Of a DNA stretch of 64,000 nucleotides, positions 44,401 to 52,015 are shown piece by piece. Numbering within the stretch: the stretch's first letter is position 1; the number at the start of each line of letters is the position of its first letter. Origin of the DNA: Asterias rubens (Eukaryota > Echinodermata > Asteroidea > Forcipulatida > Asteriidae); assembly GCF_902459465.1 (NCBI RefSeq), contig NC_047064.1, positions 6,474,762-6,538,761 of the forward strand, read 5' to 3'. A program made the translations under genes and the position numbers. The notes under the pieces were generated by a model. The model was given only the letters and a program-made list of their open reading frames with translations. It was not told the DNA's origin and did no database searches.

Positions 44401-47400
44401 TGTGAAAATTTGAGATCGGGCATTCAAGTTGCGAGATAACAATGAAAGAAAAAACATCATTGTCATACGGGGTTGTGTGCTTTCAGATGCTTGGTTTCGA
44501 GACCTCAAGTTCCAAATCTGAGGTCTCGAAATCAAATTTGTGGAAAATTACTTCTTTCTCGAAAACTACTCGACTTCAATTATTTTGAGTAATTGCCAAT
44601 AGTGTCCACTGCCAACATTGGTTCTATGTCTGATACCAACACAATGCCGAATATTGTTTAATTACTAAAAAACAAAGTTGGCTCAACATTGATCGCCAGT
44701 GTAAAACGAAGGTGATTCTGCTGACCTACAGCCAACGTTGGCCAAATGTCAGAACCAAACATAGTGCCAATGCCGATTGTGGCGACATAGTGCCAACATG
44801 GGGCAAACGCCAACAGTGCCGACTAAACACCAACGTTGGCCAAATGTATGAATGTTATCTAGGCAGATAGGCGGTAAGAACATAAAGATTCAAACTGGCA
44901 TTTAGCCAAAGTTGCTAAGGAGCCTATGTTTATCAAGTCCAGTAAACAGATTCAGACTGGCTAAATAAAAGGAAACTGTGTTAATTGAGCTTCAAACTGG
45001 CTGATGTAGCCAAAGCTGCTAAGGAGCCTGTGTTTATCAAGTCCAGTAAATAGACTCAGACTGGCTAATAGAGCCATAGCCGGTCAGAAAGGATACTGTG
45101 TAAATAAAGCTTCAAACTGGCTGATGTAGCCAAAGCTGCTAAGGAGCCTATGTTTATCCAGTCCAGTAAATAGACTCAGACTGGCTAATAGAGCCATAGC
45201 CTGTCGGTAAGGATACTGTGTTAATTGAGCTTCAAACTGGCTGATGTAGCCAAAGCTGCTAAGGAGCCTGTGTTTATCCAGTCCAGTAAAGAGATTCAGA
45301 CTGGCTAATAGAGCCATAGCCGGTCGGAAAGGATACTGTGTTAATGGAGCTTCAAACTGGCTGATGTAGCCAAAGCTGCTAAGGAGCCTGTGTTTATCCA
45401 GTCCAGTAAATAGACTCAGACTGGCTAATAGAGCCATAGCCGGTCAGAAAGGATACTGTGTTAATTGAGCTTCAAACTGGCTGATGTAGCCAAAGCTGCT
45501 AAGGAGCCTGTGTTTATCCAGTCCAGTAAAGAGATTCAGACTGGCTAATAGAGCCATAGCCGGTCGGAAAGGATACTGTATTAATGGAGCTTCAAACTGG
45601 CTGATGTAGCCAAAGCTGCTAAGGAGCCCGTGTTTATCAAGTCCAGTAAATAGACTCAGACTGGCTAATAGAGCCATAGCCAGTCGGAAAGGATACTGTG
45701 TTAGTGGAGCTTCAAACTGGCTGATGTAGCCAAAGCTGCTAAGGAGCCTGTGTTTATCCAGTCCAGTAAAGAGATTCAGACTGGCTAATAGAGCCATAGC
45801 TGGTCGGAAAAGATACTGTGTTAATGGAGCTTCAAACTGGCTGATGTAGCCAAAGCTGCTAAGGAGCCTGTGTTTATCCAGTCCAGTAAAGAGATTCAGA
45901 CTGGCCAATAGAGCCATAGCCTGTCGGTAAGGATACTGTGTTAATTGAGCTTCAAACTGGCTGATGTAGCCAAAGCTGATAAGCAGTCTGTGTTTATCCA
46001 GTCCAGTAAAGAGATTCAGACTGGCTAATAGAGCCATAGCCGGTCGGAAAGGATACTGTGTTAATGGAGCTTCGAACTGGCTGATGTAGCCAAAGCTGCT
46101 AAGGAGCCTGTGTTTATCAAGTCCAGTAAATAGACTCAGACTGGCTAATAGAGCCATAGCCGGTCGGTAAGGATACTGTGTTAATGGAGCTTCAAACTGG
46201 CTGATGTAGCCAAAGCTGCTAAGGAGCCTGTGTTTATCAAGTCCAGTAAATAGACTCAGACTGGCTAATAGAGCCATAGCCGGTCAGAAAGGATACTGTG
46301 TTAATTGAGCTTCAAATTGGCTGATGTAGCCAAAGCTGCTAAGGAGCCTGTGTTTATCAAGTCCAGTGTTATAGGGAATCAAACTGGCTGATAGAGCCAT
46401 AGCCAGATAGGCGATAAGAACATGGAGCTCCAAACTTTCTTATGAATTTGATCTAATTTATAAAATAATTTGTGTAAATGAGATTTTGGGTTTCCAACAA
46501 CAGATTTCAGTTCCAAACTGGAGAAATCACCTCTCTGTCGACTACATGTATTACAGAGCTTCATGTCAGCTAGTAAAGCAAAAGCAACAGAAACACTTGA
46601 AATTAAAATTATAAAGGAACACGGAAAAGCGTTTGAAGTCGTTTGATATGAAATGCATATGGTTAGAAAGATATTTTAAAAGTAGAATTAATAACTCACA
46701 TAAGCATCACTCAAAATTGCACTGATGTTTTCCTTTTACGTCGCGAAGAATTTTCGAGAATTTGATTTCGGGAACTCAAGTTTAGAATTTGAGCTCTCAA
46801 AATCAACCATCGTAAAGCACACAACTTCGTGTGACAAGGGTGTATTTTCTTTCATTATTATCTCGCAACTTTGACGACCGATTGAGCTCAAATTTTCACA
46901 GGTTTGTAATTTTATGTTTATGTTCGGATACTCCAAGTGAGAAAACTGGTCTTTGACAATTACTAATAGTGTCCACTATCATTAAAAGAGAGACCCTACG
47001 TATACATTGTATATGAAATACCTCCAGAGGGATGGCTGGCAGTTGGCTCAAACACATCAAAGGTGCAGGTGGCTCCATCCGGCATAATGTAACTAAAGCG
47101 TTCTCCAACAGGTCTCGGTGCGTTGAACCTTCCGACCTTTGCATAGGTGGCAGTCTGTAGGTGGCCTGACTTGCCCCATAGGAAAGTAGGCACATACCTT
47201 GAAGATAGAAACATCAATACAAGCAAGATACAATGAGGGTCATTTGTGAAAGTTTCAGGTGAACACAGTGTCTACTTGTTGTATAAGCCATGTAGAAGTA
47301 AACTGCTCACAAAAAGTAAGGAAACTTTTTTCAATCCAGTATATTTGTTATTATTTAATACTTTCTTTGTATATGGTATATATCATTGCAAAGCTGAACT

Positions 47401-49774
47401 GTTCCTCTTTAAAATGATACCGTAATTGCAATGATTACATGTTGCTGGACTTGACCACGTTAATGAGAATGAGACAAAGTCACAAATCAAATGTGCCAAA
47501 ATTAGCAATTTTGTGTTAACGTGTGAACAATCAAATGACACTGTAATTCAAACAAGCAAGACAACTTACTGATCTTAATCCACTTTACTGAGACAAGAAA
47601 TTTGGTATAGAGCAAGACAACTTACTGATCTTAATACACTTTATTGATACAAAAAGTTCAGTAACAAGTGGATGATCCGAAGGCGTTGATGACAACCTGG
47701 CACCTTCTTCTCATGCTGCACACAAGTCCTGTGATGCGCTGATGATGAGGGATGGCGTTCCATTCTTTATTAAGGAACCTGGTTAGGTCAGCCACAGTTG
47801 ATGTGTTGGTGGTTCTGGCGTGGACAGCAAGGCCAAGCTGGTCCCACAGATGTTCCATGGGATTCAGGTTTTGACTGTTAGCAGGCCAATCCATCCGTTG
47901 CACCCCAAAATTGTTCAGGTAGTCAGTCACCAGTCGGGCTCGATGGGGGCGAGGGTTGTCATCTTGAAAGATGGCATTTGGTCCAAGAGTCTGCAAGTAT
48001 GGGACTGCATTCGGCTGTAGAAAATCGTCTTGCAAATACCCATCAAACAAGGTGTTTTTCATGAGATGAGGGTTTATGTCCGATGAGCTCACTGGTGCAA
48101 ATCATTTTGTAAACCATTAATGGTTCTGAAAAGCTTGATCGGTTCGATTATTGAGCATTACCTATTGACCATTCACATAACAACGGTAATTTTGGCACAT
48201 TTGATTTGTGACTTTGGCTCATTGTTATTCGTGTAGCCAAGTTCAGCAACATGTAATCATTGCAAATGTGGTATCATTTTAAAGAGGAACAGTTCAGCTT
48301 TGCATTGATATATACCATATACAAAGAGAGTATTAAATAATAACAAATATACTGGAATGAAAAAAGTTTCCTTACTTTTTGTGAGCAGTTTATAATGGAC
48401 ACATAGGGCCTACAATATAGGGCACTATTTGGTTTGGGTAAATCTGTACTTTAAAGTGCCCTTAAAGGCAGTGGACACTATTGGTAATTACTCAAAATAA
48501 TTATTAGCATAAAACCTTACTTGGTAATGAGTAATGGGGAGCGGTTGATAGTATAAAACATTGTGAGAAATGTGCCTACTATATAGGGCACTATTTGGTT
48601 TGGGTAAATCTGTCCTTTAAAGTGCCCTTAAAGGCAGTGGACACTATCGGTAATTACTCAAAATGATTGTTAGAATAAAACCTTACTTGGTAATGAGTAA
48701 TGGGGAGAGGTTGATAGTATAAAACATTGTGAGAAATGGCTCCCCATGAAGTAGCGTAGTTTTTTCGAGAAAGAAGTAAATTTTCCACGAGTTTGATTTC
48801 AAAATCAAGCATCATCGTGTGACAAGGGTGTTTTTTCTGTCATTATTATCTTGCAACTTCGACTACCAAATGAGCTAAAATTTTCACAGGTTTGTTACTT
48901 AATGCACAAAATGTTGAGATACACTAAGTGAGAAGACTGGTCTTTGACAATTACCAATAGTGTCTAGCGTCTTTAATATACCCAAACCAGTAAACTCTCC
49001 CTGCGTTTTCATTGCAAAGAGCGTGCGGATCCCTTTCCCTCCACCGTCCTCGGGTAAACAACTCCTTATAAATAAGGGAATGCTGTGGGCGTATCGCGTG
49101 ATGTGGCACAATTGTTTCAGCCGTTGCTCTCGACCAATAGGAATGAAGAAACTGTCTTAAAAACACAGCTGCAATGTCGCGTGCCACGCCCATGAATTAA
49201 CACTTTTTACCGGTCATAAACAAAGGTTTATACACACCCACGTGACGCGCTCTCCACCAATAGGAATAGCGAAACTGTCTGAGGTATTTATGAACGCAAA
49301 ATAAATTCTGACGCCACTGCCCTGTCTTTGCTGTGAATGTTTTGCAAGAGTTGAACACATTTCAAACTGTTGCAAATTAATGTTGTCGCAATAGCAGGAA
49401 GTATGAACCAGCCTTTAAACAGGATAATAAAATATTTCGGATAGAACTAACACCCTTTTTGGGGGGTGGGGGTTGGGGGGGATATTACCAGTATGACTCT
49501 TACTTTAAGTATGACTCTACTTTAAATAATAACTAAAGTGTTTCTCTGAAGGCAAACAAAACAAATCTGAAATCAGATTATCAAAAGATCATTGACATAT
49601 TGTGCTCATTACTTACGGCTCTTTCAACATGGGGCATGCCTCAAGGAGGCGGTGAACAAATGTGGAATTTGCATGGTAAATCGCGGGCGACTCGGCCCTC
49701 TCAATCAAACCTAGAAACTTGACTACGATGATGTAGATAACTGCCGTTAGGGATAAGATCAGCCAGGTCTCCAT
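26162..49774 (-). CDS. abhd2: ABHD2-like alpha/beta-hydrolase (monoacylglycerol lipase family), complete coding gene
   Basis: Seven coding exons join in frame to 408 aa (vertebrate ABHD2 is about 425): 49617-49774, 47022-47197, 32206-32373, 29629-29812, 28420-28638, 26882-26951 and 26162-26413, all with GT-AG borders and compatible phases (2,1,1,2,2,0). An N-terminal membrane anchor (about residues 3-21) precedes WGKSGHLQTA, PGIANNSEKAYIRTFVDYAQ, LNHLGSLPN and LTSPRIFTYG, all close to ABHD2. The predicted triad is S195 in GFSMG, D338 in NAGDDHLIP and H369 in KHGGHLGFFEG. ABHD2 enzymes cleave monoacylglycerols and other esters at membranes; in mammalian sperm ABHD2 is progesterone-responsive. 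Whether this protein shares that role is unknown. The gene spans about 26.5 kb because of large repeat-filled introns. Confidence 0.95.
26882..26951 (-). CDS. abhd2: abhd2 coding exon 6
   Basis: 70 bp, acceptor TTTCAG before 26951 and donor AAG/GTACTT. It encodes HKMIRSRSCEDFYKECSC and following residues, the counterpart of the short Y-N-S-L-K-E-Y-Y-E-E-type linker before the catalytic Asp in ABHD2. Too short to stand out as an open frame; found by phase and homology. Confidence 0.9.
27058..27262. repeat. Two-copy tandem duplication of about 90 bp
   Basis: The block starting ATATTTACAGTTTACTCTAA and ending GCGACTGGAACCTCT occurs twice with period about 111 bp and only two substitutions, with a short truncated extra repeat between the copies. 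Located in abhd2 coding intron 5. Confidence 0.95.
27263..28155. other. abhd2 coding intron 5, AT-rich
   Basis: No repeat family or gene recognised apart from a poly(T) run near 27695. Confidence 0.45.
28156..28388. mobile_element. GGGCCCA-end MITE, second copy
   Basis: Ends GGGCCCCAATTTTCATGGCT and AGCCATGAAACTGGGCCC. Interior words GCTTACAATCATCATTCGC and GTAAGCAGAGCC match 14636-14872 and 52016-52264. Confidence 0.85.
28420..28638 (-). CDS. abhd2: abhd2 coding exon 5
   Basis: Acceptor CCCTGTTTTTCACAG, donor GACGCA/GTAAGT, 219 bp. It encodes ATDVLHEWENCRRLYNFMMA and continues to NSTSLVHLDEHLT, the cap/lid-side helices of ABHD2 (W-D-Q-C-R-R-F-Y-N-F in the human protein). Confidence 0.93.
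28707..28836. mobile_element. MITE with GGCCGTATCCGAATT ends
   Basis: The left end AGGCCAAATCCGAATTGACGG-CTACGGCT is mirrored by AGCCGCTAATTCGGACACGGCCT. It contains repeated GGCTACGGCT/AGCCGTAGC words. The same family is at 57502-57641 inside the CAP gene. Confidence 0.85.
28925..29240 (-). mobile_element. tRNA-derived SINE, reverse orientation
   Basis: Reversed B-box-like ACTGGGACTCAAACCCACAC and A-box-like CATAACCACTCAGCCACAAT, with body words shared with 24637-25005. Lies in abhd2 coding intron 4. Confidence 0.7.
29629..29812 (-). CDS. abhd2: abhd2 coding exon 4 (nucleophile exon)
   Basis: Acceptor TTAAATAG before 29812, donor AAA/GTAAGC, 184 bp. It encodes VDHMREKFPHSGFISVGFSM and on to GANIIVKYLGEE and SVCQGY. 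GFSMG is the nucleophile elbow with Ser195. The acceptor has no classical C/T tract; upstream T-richness comes from the (TTA)n tail of an adjacent SINE. Confidence 0.95.
29822..30052 (-). mobile_element. tRNA-derived SINE with (TTA)n tail, reverse orientation
   Basis: (AAT)n on the + strand, then TTTTTATAAAGCACTTTATA, then reversed B-box-like GAACTGGGACTCGAACCCAT. It abuts abhd2 coding exon 4, with its tail about 10 bp from the splice acceptor. Confidence 0.75.
30064..30114. repeat. TTAA-1 MITE end fragment
   Basis: TTTTAAGTAATTACCAATAT and GGGTCTAGTGCCTTTA are the terminal part of the family; the rest is absent. Confidence 0.6.
30248..30267. repeat. Poly(G) run
   Basis: Near-uninterrupted G on the + strand (C-rich in the abhd2 transcript). 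Another G-run lies at 26422-26437. Confidence 0.95.
30634..31024. mobile_element. TTAA-2 foldback element
   Basis: TTAA on each side of AGGAACACGTTGCC...GGCAACATGTTCCT. Central palindrome GGGAGTCAAAAATTTGACTCCC flanked by GGCCATTTATG. In abhd2 coding intron 3. Confidence 0.93.
31060..31211. repeat. Two-copy 75-bp tandem duplication
   Basis: The block from TTCTATATCCCTGACCCATC to GGTAATTCCAGGAAGT is repeated immediately, apparently without differences. It lies between two foldback elements. Confidence 0.95.
31467..31853. mobile_element. TTAA-2 foldback element
   Basis: Same termini with TTAA at 31467-31470 and 31850-31853 and the palindromic core GGGAGTCAAATTTTTGACTC. Second copy within 1 kb in the same intron. 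Confidence 0.93.
31856..32205. other. abhd2 coding intron 3, exon-proximal part
   Basis: A-rich from 32067 to 32155 (many A-runs broken by G), otherwise featureless. On the transcribed - strand this T-rich stretch follows the exon 3 donor. Confidence 0.5.
32206..32373 (-). CDS. abhd2: abhd2 coding exon 3
   Basis: Acceptor TTTTGCAG before 32373, donor TACG/GTAAGC, 168 bp. It encodes EDYTVCVVPGIANNSEKAYI and on to FVDYAQ, VLNHLGSLPN and LTSPRIFTY, among the most conserved ABHD2 stretches (oxyanion-side loop and beta strands). Confidence 0.95.
32565..32870 (+). repeat. Left flank of the satellite inverted repeat
   Basis: TAGAAAATGTTGAGGTTTAT, ATGCTCTAAGGTGCATTGTG, CATGTACTAGGCTCATTTTA and TTGTTGTTGCCAGGCATAT recur in reverse complement at 43185-43450, in mirrored order. 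Confidence 0.9.
32870..33625 (+). repeat. GGCTGATGTAGCC satellite, forward block 1
   Basis: Several monomers of about 120-150 bp. Each contains TTCAAACTGGCTGATGTAGCC and GATTCAGACTGGCTGATAGAGCCATAGCC, with spacer GTACGGATACTGTGTTATTG. The repeated GGCT...AGCC words give each monomer two small hairpins. Confidence 0.93.
33690..33800. repeat. GC-rich palindromic repeat fragment
   Basis: GCGAAGCGCGAAGTCCCTTA followed by CCAGGGCCCCCTTAAGGGCCCTGG (perfectly mirrored apart from the centre). It resembles a dispersed GC-rich repeat of marine invertebrates; the family is not named. Confidence 0.5.
33801..34929. other. Unique-looking intron DNA with a CAGTACA microrepeat
   Basis: Mostly featureless. 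34438-34466 carries about four copies of the 8-bp word ACACAGT(A/-). Short open frames on both strands around 34175-34660 lack support. Confidence 0.45.
34930..35205 (+). mobile_element. tRNA-derived SINE, type B
   Basis: Head GTGGTCAAGTGGTTAGACTG...GGTTGTGAGTTCGAATCCCC has A- and B-box motifs at tRNA spacing. Body AGAGAGATTGGCTGTTGCCA and CCCTTGTGGGAGTTTG follow. An inverted copy lies at 36372-36595 on the other side of the central minisatellite. Confidence 0.8.
35208..35650 (+). repeat. GGCTGATGTAGCC satellite, forward block 2
   Basis: About three monomers of the satellite in forward orientation between the SINE and the GTTGGCCCAA minisatellite. Confidence 0.92.
35664..36245. repeat. Self-complementary GTTGGCCCAACATTGG minisatellite
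   Basis: Dozens of TTGGCCCAA / CCAACGTTGG / CCAACATTGG words on both strands, interspersed with TACTTTTGCTCA. Units are near-palindromic, so the array can pair with itself in many registers. It sits at the centre of the inverted satellite structure. A sparser copy is at 44615-44862. Confidence 0.92.
36372..36595 (-). mobile_element. tRNA-derived SINE, type B, inverted copy
   Basis: Reverse complement of 34930-35205, including CAAACTCCCACAAGGGATAT, GGCAACAGCCAATCTCTCTC and the reversed head TGCAGTCTAACCACTTGACCAC. Confidence 0.8.
36590..43140 (-). repeat. Main GGCTGATGTAGCC satellite array, reverse orientation
   Basis: About 6.5 kb, roughly 45-50 monomers mostly 130-136 bp with 188-bp variants. 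The core is GGCTCTATCAGCCAGACTGA followed by ATCTCTACAC, then TTTGGCTACATCAGCCAGTT and TGAAGCTCCATATTACAA. Distinct monomer types alternate (TTTAAACACAGCTAGGTTCT; ACATGTAGGTCTCTTGCAG; ACATGTACATGTAGGTCCC; AATAACTGAAGGCTCCTTAT). The last type recurs at 37559, 38100, 38641 and 39182, exactly 541 bp apart, showing a higher-order repeat. On the abhd2 transcript strand the monomers read in the same sense as the forward blocks' complements, so the transcript can self-pair. Confidence 0.96.
43185..43455 (-). repeat. Right flank of the satellite inverted repeat
   Basis: Inverted counterpart of 32565-32870, ending with ATTTTCTAGAGTACCATTGTGGG. It closes the roughly 10.9-kb inverted structure. Confidence 0.9.
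43456..43825. other. Intron DNA, T-rich, no feature recognised
   Basis: Two long T/TC runs near 43750-43805; nothing else identified. Confidence 0.45.
43826..44100. repeat. Diverged tandem repeat of about 60-110 bp units
   Basis: CCATTTTGGCAAAAT-x-GTA-x-AAAA followed by GGCCAA(T/C)ACTGGTTT occurs three times with strong divergence (43840, 43945, 44005). It ends in CACCATTGGGCCAACATT, linking it to the GTTGGCCCAA minisatellite. Confidence 0.65.
44356..44613 (-). mobile_element. TTAA-1 MITE, reverse, internally shortened
   Basis: CTTCTCACTTGGTGTATCTC at one end and AATAGTGTCCACTGCC at the other, with the GAGACCTCAAGTTC/GAGGTCTCGAAATC palindrome. The segment between the ACTACT block and the terminal TTATTTTGAG is missing. 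Confidence 0.85.
44615..44862. repeat. Sparse CCAACGTTGGCC minisatellite
   Basis: CCAACATTGG, CCAACGTTGGCCAAATGT and GTGCCAACATGGGGCAAAC words, the same family as 35664-36245, directly upstream of the 120-bp array. Confidence 0.75.
44864..46423. repeat. Regular 120-bp satellite array bracketed by direct repeats
   Basis: About 12-13 monomers of exactly 120 bp (TTCAAACTGGCTGATGTAGC...GCTGCTAAGGAGCCTGTGTT...GAGCCATAGCCGGTCGGAAA), forward orientation. CAGATAGGCGGTAAGAACAT (44864-44883) and CAGATAGGCGATAAGAACAT (46404-46423) bracket it. Because 120 is divisible by three and one - strand frame has no stop per monomer, 40-residue repeat peptides stay open over hundreds of codons (45444-46277, 45084-45437). 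I treat that as non-coding. Confidence 0.95.
46612..46738 (+). mobile_element. Half TTAA-2 foldback element
   Basis: AAAGGAACACGGAAAAGCGTTTGAAG through TTTTCCTTTTACGTCG, then the sequence switches abruptly to TTAA-1 at the point where the palindrome centre should follow. Confidence 0.8.
46739..46985 (+). mobile_element. Half TTAA-1 MITE joined to the TTAA-2 half
   Basis: Starts inside the family (TTTTCGAGAATTTGATTTCG), keeps the internal palindrome and runs to the normal terminus AATAGTGTCCACTATCATTAA. Confidence 0.85.
47022..47197 (-). CDS. abhd2: abhd2 coding exon 2
   Basis: Acceptor TCTTCAAG before 47197, donor GGAG/GTATTT, 176 bp. It encodes YVPTFLWGKSGHLQTATYAK and then PDGATCTFDVFEP, matching WGKSGH-x-QTA and M-x-DGAT-x-TFD-x-FEP of ABHD2. 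Confidence 0.95.
47301..48390 (-). mobile_element. Tc1/mariner-type element with long terminal inverted repeats
   Basis: Ends AACTGCTCACAAAAAGTAAGG and its mirror CCTTACTTTTTGTGAGCAGTT, flanked by TA on both sides (47299-47300, 48391-48392). Inverted repeats extend about 215 bp with scattered differences. 1090 bp in total, shorter than an autonomous element. Internally, 47553-47660 carries an imperfect 57-bp duplication (AGCAAGACAACTTACTGATC). Located in abhd2 coding intron 1, about 100 bp upstream of exon 2 in transcript terms. Confidence 0.92.
47658..48092 (-). pseudogene. Tc1/mariner transposase, C-terminal part only
   Basis: A 144-codon frame with FQDDNPRPHRARLV followed by DWPANSQNLNPMEHLWDQLG, the second Asp and final Glu regions of a Tc1-type DDE transposase, then the usual C-terminal helices. 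The DNA-binding N terminus and first catalytic Asp are missing between the inverted repeat and the frame start, so the copy cannot encode a working enzyme. The element would depend on a full relative elsewhere. Confidence 0.9.
48413..48738. repeat. Direct duplication covering a MITE start and its flank
   Basis: The block CTATATAGGGCACTATTTGG through GATAGTATAAAACATTGTGAGAAATG occurs twice in tandem (period about 166 bp), so the left end of a TTAA-1 element is present twice and the right end once. Confidence 0.92.
48463..48977 (+). mobile_element. TTAA-1 MITE with duplicated left end
   Basis: First start at TTAA-AGGCAGTGGACACTATTGG; second start at about 48628; common right end CAATAGTGTCTAGCGTCT-TTAA. 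The internal palindrome has been reduced to ATTTGATTTCAAAATCAA. Confidence 0.88.
49300..49408. repeat. Degraded copy of the CAGCCCGGTTCATACTT MITE
   Basis: Ends with AGGAAGTATGAACCAGCC, mirroring the terminus of the nested element at 23095-23267; CTGTGAATG and GTTGCAAATT words are shared loosely. Confidence 0.5.
49617..49774 (-). CDS. abhd2: abhd2 coding exon 1 (start codon, membrane anchor)
   Basis: The ATG at 49774-49772 lies 4 bases after acceptor CCTTCTGAAG (exon begins 49778). Donor GAGCC/GTAAGT. It encodes METWLILSLTAVIYIIVVKF and then about 30 residues ending LLEACPMLKEP. The hydrophobic stretch fits the single-pass signal-anchor of ABHD2 and the C-P-x-L region matches its N-terminal domain. 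Confidence 0.92.
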
Positions 49775-50024
49775 GATGCTTCAGAAGGAGGTAAGTAAAA
49801 AAATAAATAAAAAAGACAATATAAGTAAGATCAAGATTAGTTTATTATTTATTTTGGTTTTACTTGCAACACAAGCACTGTATACTCAGTACTCTATAAT
49901 AATAATAACAACAACCAGTTTTTATAATGTGCTTTTCACACTGTCTCAAAGCACTCCCAACGTTATTGCCGTCGATTTCACCAAACTCATCAAGCTAAGG
50001 ATTAATCTTAGGACTTGGGGCGAG

Positions 50025-50428
50025 TTAAAGACACTGGACACTATTATGGTAATTGTCAAAGACTAGTCTTCTCACTTGGTGTATCTCAACATACATGTAC
50101 ATGTACATACATGAAATAAGAAACCTGTGAAAATTTGACCTCAATCGGTCGTCAAAGTTGCGAGATAATAATGAAAGAAAAAACACCCTTGTCACACGAA
50201 GTTGTGTGCTTTCAGATGCTTGATTTCGAGACTTCAAATTCTAAATCTGAGGTCTCGAAATCAAATTCGTGGAAAACTACTTCTTTCTCGAAAACTACGT
50301 TACTTCACAGGGAGCCATTTCTCACAGTGTATTATACTATCAACAGCTCCCCATTACTCTTTACCAAGTTCGGTTTTATGCTAATAATTATTTTGAGTAA
50401 AGTTACCAATAGTGTCCACTGCCTTTAA
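50025..50428 (-). mobile_element. Full-length TTAA-1 MITE, reverse orientation
   Basis: TTAA at both borders (50025-50028, 50425-50428), AGACACTGGACACTATTATG and AATAGTGTCCACTGCCT ends, intact internal palindrome. A CATGTACATGTACATAC microrepeat has expanded inside. Confidence 0.93.
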
Positions 50429-52015
50429 GTTCCCTATCCAAAGACGTAGGCTACAGGACGCATTGAGCCCATCCTAAGTTTAGGAGGGTACCACTGCCTT
50501 TAAACATTGCATGCCAGCATTCAGACCACTTTAAAGAGAACTTGCTGAGCCGATGTAACCATCATCGACTGAGGATAATTTTATTTGAACCATTTTCTTC
50601 ATGGTTAAAATTATTTGCTGTTATTTCTCCTTTAATGGAAGGGAACATTTTAAGGGAAACCCAAGGCATTGACCAGGGGCAACGGATGGGCCTCTGTTGC
50701 CTCCGGGGGCCTTACTGGGGCGCTGCTGTTTTCTTTCTTCGTTTTTTTTTTTTTTAGTACGACTGCAGAAGTGAAAATTATAACAAAAGGAGTGTCAAGT
50801 ACTACAGTGCCTCAGTCACTGGGTCAAGGGTTAAAATTTCTTTATTTGGGGATTTCCTCCCACATCCAAAGCTACAATTTCTTCAACTTTGTAAAAAAAA
50901 ACACAGAAAGGTTTGTGTGATGTTTCTATTTAATACGGTTGATTTGCTAACGAGTAAAATATAATTCAGGTTTGACAGATTGCACCTTTGAACATTGAAA
51001 GGGGGCTAGAAATAGTGATACTATAGATGGTGTTGCAACACATAATCCTCCACCAGCCACAGGGAGGATTACAATTATTGCAACTAGTGATAATGATGAT
51101 ATGATAACATTATACAGAGTCTAGGCAGTTACCTAGCCTGACTTCCATGGTCTGTAGTAGCTACATGTACATGTAGTAGTATCAACCAAATCAGTCATCA
51201 CTTTCAAAACTCTCCTTGACAAACTAAACATTTCTGAATTAAATCAAGGGGGGCTCACTTTAAAATTTAAAAGCACTATTTAACCCATGCGTATGTAGGT
51301 GATAGCCACTCCAGGTGATTGTACAGTAACAACCAGATCCATAGGTTCAATGTTCAATGTTGGAGGGAACGGGGGAGAGAATGATTATTGTCAGTTGGAA
51401 GTGTACAGGGGAATGGCTTTATGTAACGTTAGGAATGGGTGGCCCAAGCATTTTGGCTGGAATTACTCCTGAAACTAGCTAGATGCGGTTCGTTCTGCTT
51501 TTGTATACTAGACCTCACGATACTATCGTTGATAGCAGACATAGCAGAACGAACGTCATTCATAGTTCGACATGTTGTAGGATAAGTCTGTGGTGGTCAC
51601 CTTCCCCTTCCTACCGGCTAGACTATCATGGAGGTAGGCTATACAATGGACCTCCATGGCTATACTAGAGCAGAAACCTACTCTGGAATATTAGGGCCTA
51701 CCGACACATTATTTTGGCTGGAATGCAAACTTTACACAGCAGGTGCAGCAAACAACATGGACAAAAGTCGTTCATTAAAACTATTTATGGTGCATTGTAT
51801 TGTATTACAATACATTACAATTTGTAATGGGCGCTGTCAGTGTCACCATGTGTAGGCAATTTGGGAACAATTTTTATATGGAACTTTCTACTGTACAGTC
51901 CCTGACTAACCCAGCCATGCACCACTGACCACCACACACCGGTATACTGATGCTCCATCCATGGTAGGCATGGTAGGCGCGTTGCATGTACTGTACTGAA
52001 GTGAGTTTCACACAT
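50429..52015. other. abhd2 5' intron, no gene recognised
   Basis: Between coding exon 1 and the 5'UTR exon. Contains a T-run near 50745 and a short imperfect inverted repeat at about 51483-51560 (ATGCGGTTCGTTCTGCT / AGCAGAACGAACGTCAT). Short open frames lack support. Confidence 0.45.

Noticed and set aside
45084-46277. Open frames with a 40-residue repeat (MALLASLSLFTGLDKHRLLS...)
   Set aside because: Explained by the 120-bp satellite period being divisible by three. Kept only as a testable observation, not annotated as a gene.
32870-46423. CRISPR-like array
   Set aside because: Repeats are 120-190 bp monomers without unique spacers, in a eukaryotic intron; this is satellite DNA.
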